Source: JAIBBG01 sp040381475 (GTDB lineage Bacteria > Bacteroidota > Bacteroidia > Flavobacteriales_D > Sanyastnellaceae). Taken from it: a DNA stretch of 64,000 nucleotides. The number at the start of each line of letters is the position of its first letter. The stretch's first letter is position 1. Positions 62,231-64,000 of the stretch are shown piece by piece. Made by a program: the position numbers and the translations under genes. Under the pieces are notes generated by a model that was not told the origin of the DNA, did no database searches, and saw only the letters and a program-made list of their open reading frames with translations. The stretch is taken from contig JBEIHH010000007.1 in NCBI GenBank assembly GCA_040381475.1, positions 13,793-77,792 of the forward strand, written 5' to 3'.

Positions 62231-63481
62231 ATGACCAAATCAAACAAGCTTACTCTTTGGATATTTATCGCTCTGGTAATCGGAGTCATTACCGGCGTCT
62301 GGCTCAACAATGTCTACCCTTCACAAGCTGACGGAACTACCAACATCGAGTTACAACCCATTCTTGATAATGTTACTATTCTCACGGATGTTTTTCTCAG
62401 GCTGATTAAAATGATAATAGCGCCTCTGGTATTCTCTACATTGGTTGTTGGGGTTGCAAAACTCGGTGATATTCGGGCTGTTGGACGCATTGGTGGTAAA
62501 ACGATGTTATGGTTCATTTCAGCATCTTTTGTTTCGTTGATGTTAGGTTGTTTGTTGGTGAATTTGTTTCAACCAGGCCACATGATGGAACTAACCCTTC
62601 CTGCTGCTGATGCAGATAGTGGCGTCGACAAGGCGGCGATGTCGTTGCGTGGTTTCATCACACACATTTTCCCGAAGAGTGTAATTGAGTCTATGGCGGC
62701 AAACGAAATTCTCCAGATTGTCGTGTTCTCATTGTTTTTTGGAGTGGCAACAGCGGCAATCGGAGATCATGGAGAGGTGATCATTAAGTTCATGGACTCC
62801 GTGGGTCACGTGATGTTAAAGATTACCGGCTATGTTATGAATTTCGCGCCACTGGCTGTTTTTTCTGCGATGACTGCTGTAGTTGCAAAAAAGGGTCTTG
62901 GTGTTTTGGTTACCTATGGCGTTTTTATCGGGGAGTTTTATATTGGGTTGATTCTCTTGTGGATATTGCTTTTAATAGCGGCATTCTTTTTAGTGAAGAA
63001 CCGTGTTTGGACGCTCATCAGAAGAATTAAGGAGCCATTGCTTCTCGCGTTTTCCACAGCAAGCAGCGAGGCCGCCTATCCAAAAACAATGGAAGAACTC
63101 GAACGATTCGGGTGCAAGAACAGAATTGTGAGTTTTGTTTTGCCTTTAGGTTATTCGTTTAATCTGGACGGATCGATGATGTATATGACCTTCGCCAGCC
63201 TCTTCATTGCTCAGGCTTACAACATCGACATGCCCTTTGATCAACAGCTTTCTATGTTGCTCGTCTTGATGATCACCAGCAAGGGCATAGCAGGAGTTCC
63301 ACGCGCGTCATTGGTAGTTATTGCCGGAACCCTTGCCACATTCAATATTCCGGAAGCCGGTCTTCTTCTGCTTCTTGGTGTGGATCATTTGCTTGACATG
63401 GGTCGCAGCGCCACCAATGTGGTCGGCAATGCTGTTGCGACCGTGGCGGTGAGTAAGTGGGAAAAAAGCCTGGAGCATTGA
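62231..63481 (+). CDS. Dicarboxylate/glutamate:cation symporter (DAACS family)
   Basis: From the ATG at 62231 the protein has 416 residues. It is an integral membrane transporter of the GltP/DctA family with about eight helices and two hairpins. Recognisable elements are the first hairpin serine-rich segment AFSTASSEAAYPKTMEELERFG and GYSFNLDGSMMYMTFASLFIAQA near the substrate site. It imports glutamate, aspartate or C4-dicarboxylates with Na+ or H+. The start at TTG 62207 would add eight residues; ATG 62231 is more likely. Confidence 0.94.
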   Translation: MTKSNKLTLWIFIALVIGVITGVWLNNVYPSQADGTTNIELQPILDNVTILTDVFLRLIKMIIAPLVFSTLVVGVAKLGDIRAVGRIGGKTMLWFISASFVSLMLGCLLVNLFQPGHMMELTLPAADADSGVDKAAMSLRGFITHIFPKSVIESMAANEILQIVVFSLFFGVATAAIGDHGEVIIKFMDSVGHVMLKITGYVMNFAPLAVFSAMTAVVAKKGLGVLVTYGVFIGEFYIGLILLWILLLIAAFFLVKNRVWTLIRRIKEPLLLAFSTASSEAAYPKTMEELERFGCKNRIVSFVLPLGYSFNLDGSMMYMTFASLFIAQAYNIDMPFDQQLSMLLVLMITSKGIAGVPRASLVVIAGTLATFNIPEAGLLLLLGVDHLLDMGRSATNVVGNAVATVAVSKWEKSLEH

Positions 63482-63515
63482 GCCAACAGATGCATTTTCC
63501 TCAGAATGGAATAAC

Positions 63516-63523
63516 TATTTTTG
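63516..63523 (+). promoter_or_regulatory. -7 box TATTTTTG of purQ
   Basis: An exact TAnnTTTG match 15 bases before the purQ ATG at 63539. No TTG -33 box was found at normal spacing. Confidence 0.5.
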
Positions 63524-63538
63524 CGCAAACAGAATCTC

Positions 63539-64000
63539 ATGAAATTTGGAGTAGTTGTTTTTCCGGGCAGCAATTGTGATCAGGATTTGATCTATACACT
63601 GCGCGATGTGTTGCATCAGGACGTAGTAAAGTTGTGGCACAAAGACCACGATCTTCAGGGCGTTGATTTTGTCTTTCTCCCAGGCGGATTTTCTTATGGT
63701 GATTATTTACGCAGTGGTGCAATTGCGCGCTTTTCACCAATCATGCAGGAGGTTGTTGCACACGCGAACAAGGGAGGTTACGTGATGGGAATTTGTAATG
63801 GTTTTCAAATCCTTTGCGAAGCCAAACTTTTGCCGGGCGCTCTGATGCACAACGAATCCAGAAAATTCATCTGTAAAAATGTATACCTGAAACCGGTCTC
63901 CAAATCAGCTTTGCCAACCAAGAACCTTGACTTCGAAAAGGTTTACAAAATTCCAATTGCTCATGGAGAAGGTAATTTCTATTGTGGAGATGAGCAACGC
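63539..64000 (+). CDS. purQ: Phosphoribosylformylglycinamidine synthase subunit PurQ (partial, 3' end beyond window)
   Basis: The first 154 residues are visible. The glutaminase domain starts MKFGVVVFPGSNCDQDL, and the nucleophile Cys is in GICNGFQIL. The LPGGFSYGDYLRSGAIA segment is diagnostic for PurQ. It supplies ammonia from glutamine for FGAM synthesis in purine biosynthesis, with PurL and PurS. The frame runs off the window end; the full protein is expected to be about 225-230 residues. Confidence 0.96.
   Translation, partial: MKFGVVVFPGSNCDQDLIYTLRDVLHQDVVKLWHKDHDLQGVDFVFLPGGFSYGDYLRSGAIARFSPIMQEVVAHANKGGYVMGICNGFQILCEAKLLPGALMHNESRKFICKNVYLKPVSKSALPTKNLDFEKVYKIPIAHGEGNFYCGDEQR

Overview
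The window is chromosomal DNA of a member of the Bacteroidota, most likely a flavobacterium-like (Flavobacteriales/Cryomorphaceae-type) organism. Several signs agree. There are type IX secretion (T9SS) cargo proteins with both kinds of C-terminal sorting domain. There are lineage-typical families (DUF4175, DUF4382, the HisKA_2 kinase plus LytTR regulator pair, TPR-linked class III cyclase). Shine-Dalgarno signals are weak. Upstream of many genes there are TAnnTTTG boxes, the -7 element of Bacteroidota promoters. No rRNA, tRNA, CRISPR array, prophage or intact transposase gene was recognised.

Layout. 1-4470: small DUF1456 and DUF2461 genes, a CreD-like membrane protein, and elongation factor 4 (lepA) on the opposite strand. 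4660-10212: a secreted M43 metalloprotease with PKD and sorting domains, tRNA hydroxylase trhO, a fatty acid desaturase, and a 199-bp palindromic MITE-like element. 10213-14158: a TlpA-like thioredoxin lipoprotein, a putative beta-barrel protein, and an rpiB/M28 peptidase pair. 14736-25254: a probable operon of a secreted MORN-like repeat protein, a five-PAS histidine kinase and a LytTR response regulator, facing a giant (about 1885 residue) PKD-repeat adhesin-like T9SS protein. 25393-30928: DUF502 and an EamA transporter, then the minus-strand run pccB-yicC-gmk-nadD and a small frame-disrupted ORF. 31011-35359: a TPR/adenylate cyclase, a fused double ABC ATPase and a lipoprotein. 35506-39216: an anchored unknown protein, ALDH7 and a DUF4382 lipoprotein.

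39218-47784 (minus strand): mnmG and ybeY (overlapping), an RsbW-like ATPase with a very large DUF4175 membrane/coiled-coil protein, a small conserved-looking protein and another T9SS protein. 47859-53315: gmhA, comM/yifB, two secreted unknowns, YceI, a gamma-carbonic anhydrase-like protein and a membrane protein. 53379-64000: hemH, ftsX, an SlyD-like isomerase, a serine hydrolase, a PolB-like 3'-5' exonuclease, a beta-barrel protein, three tandem small secreted TonB_C-like paralogues, rlmN, a dicarboxylate/glutamate symporter and the start of purQ.

The content is mainly housekeeping (translation, tRNA/rRNA modification, nucleotide and cofactor synthesis, cell division) interleaved with surface and secretion functions. 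The least explained items are: the MORN/PAS-kinase/LytTR operon next to the giant PKD protein; the palindromic element with 22-bp terminal inverted repeats and a 5-bp candidate target duplication; a cluster of parS-like CACGTGAAA sites, the best two in and beside mnmG; and the tandem triplet of TonB_C-like mini-proteins.
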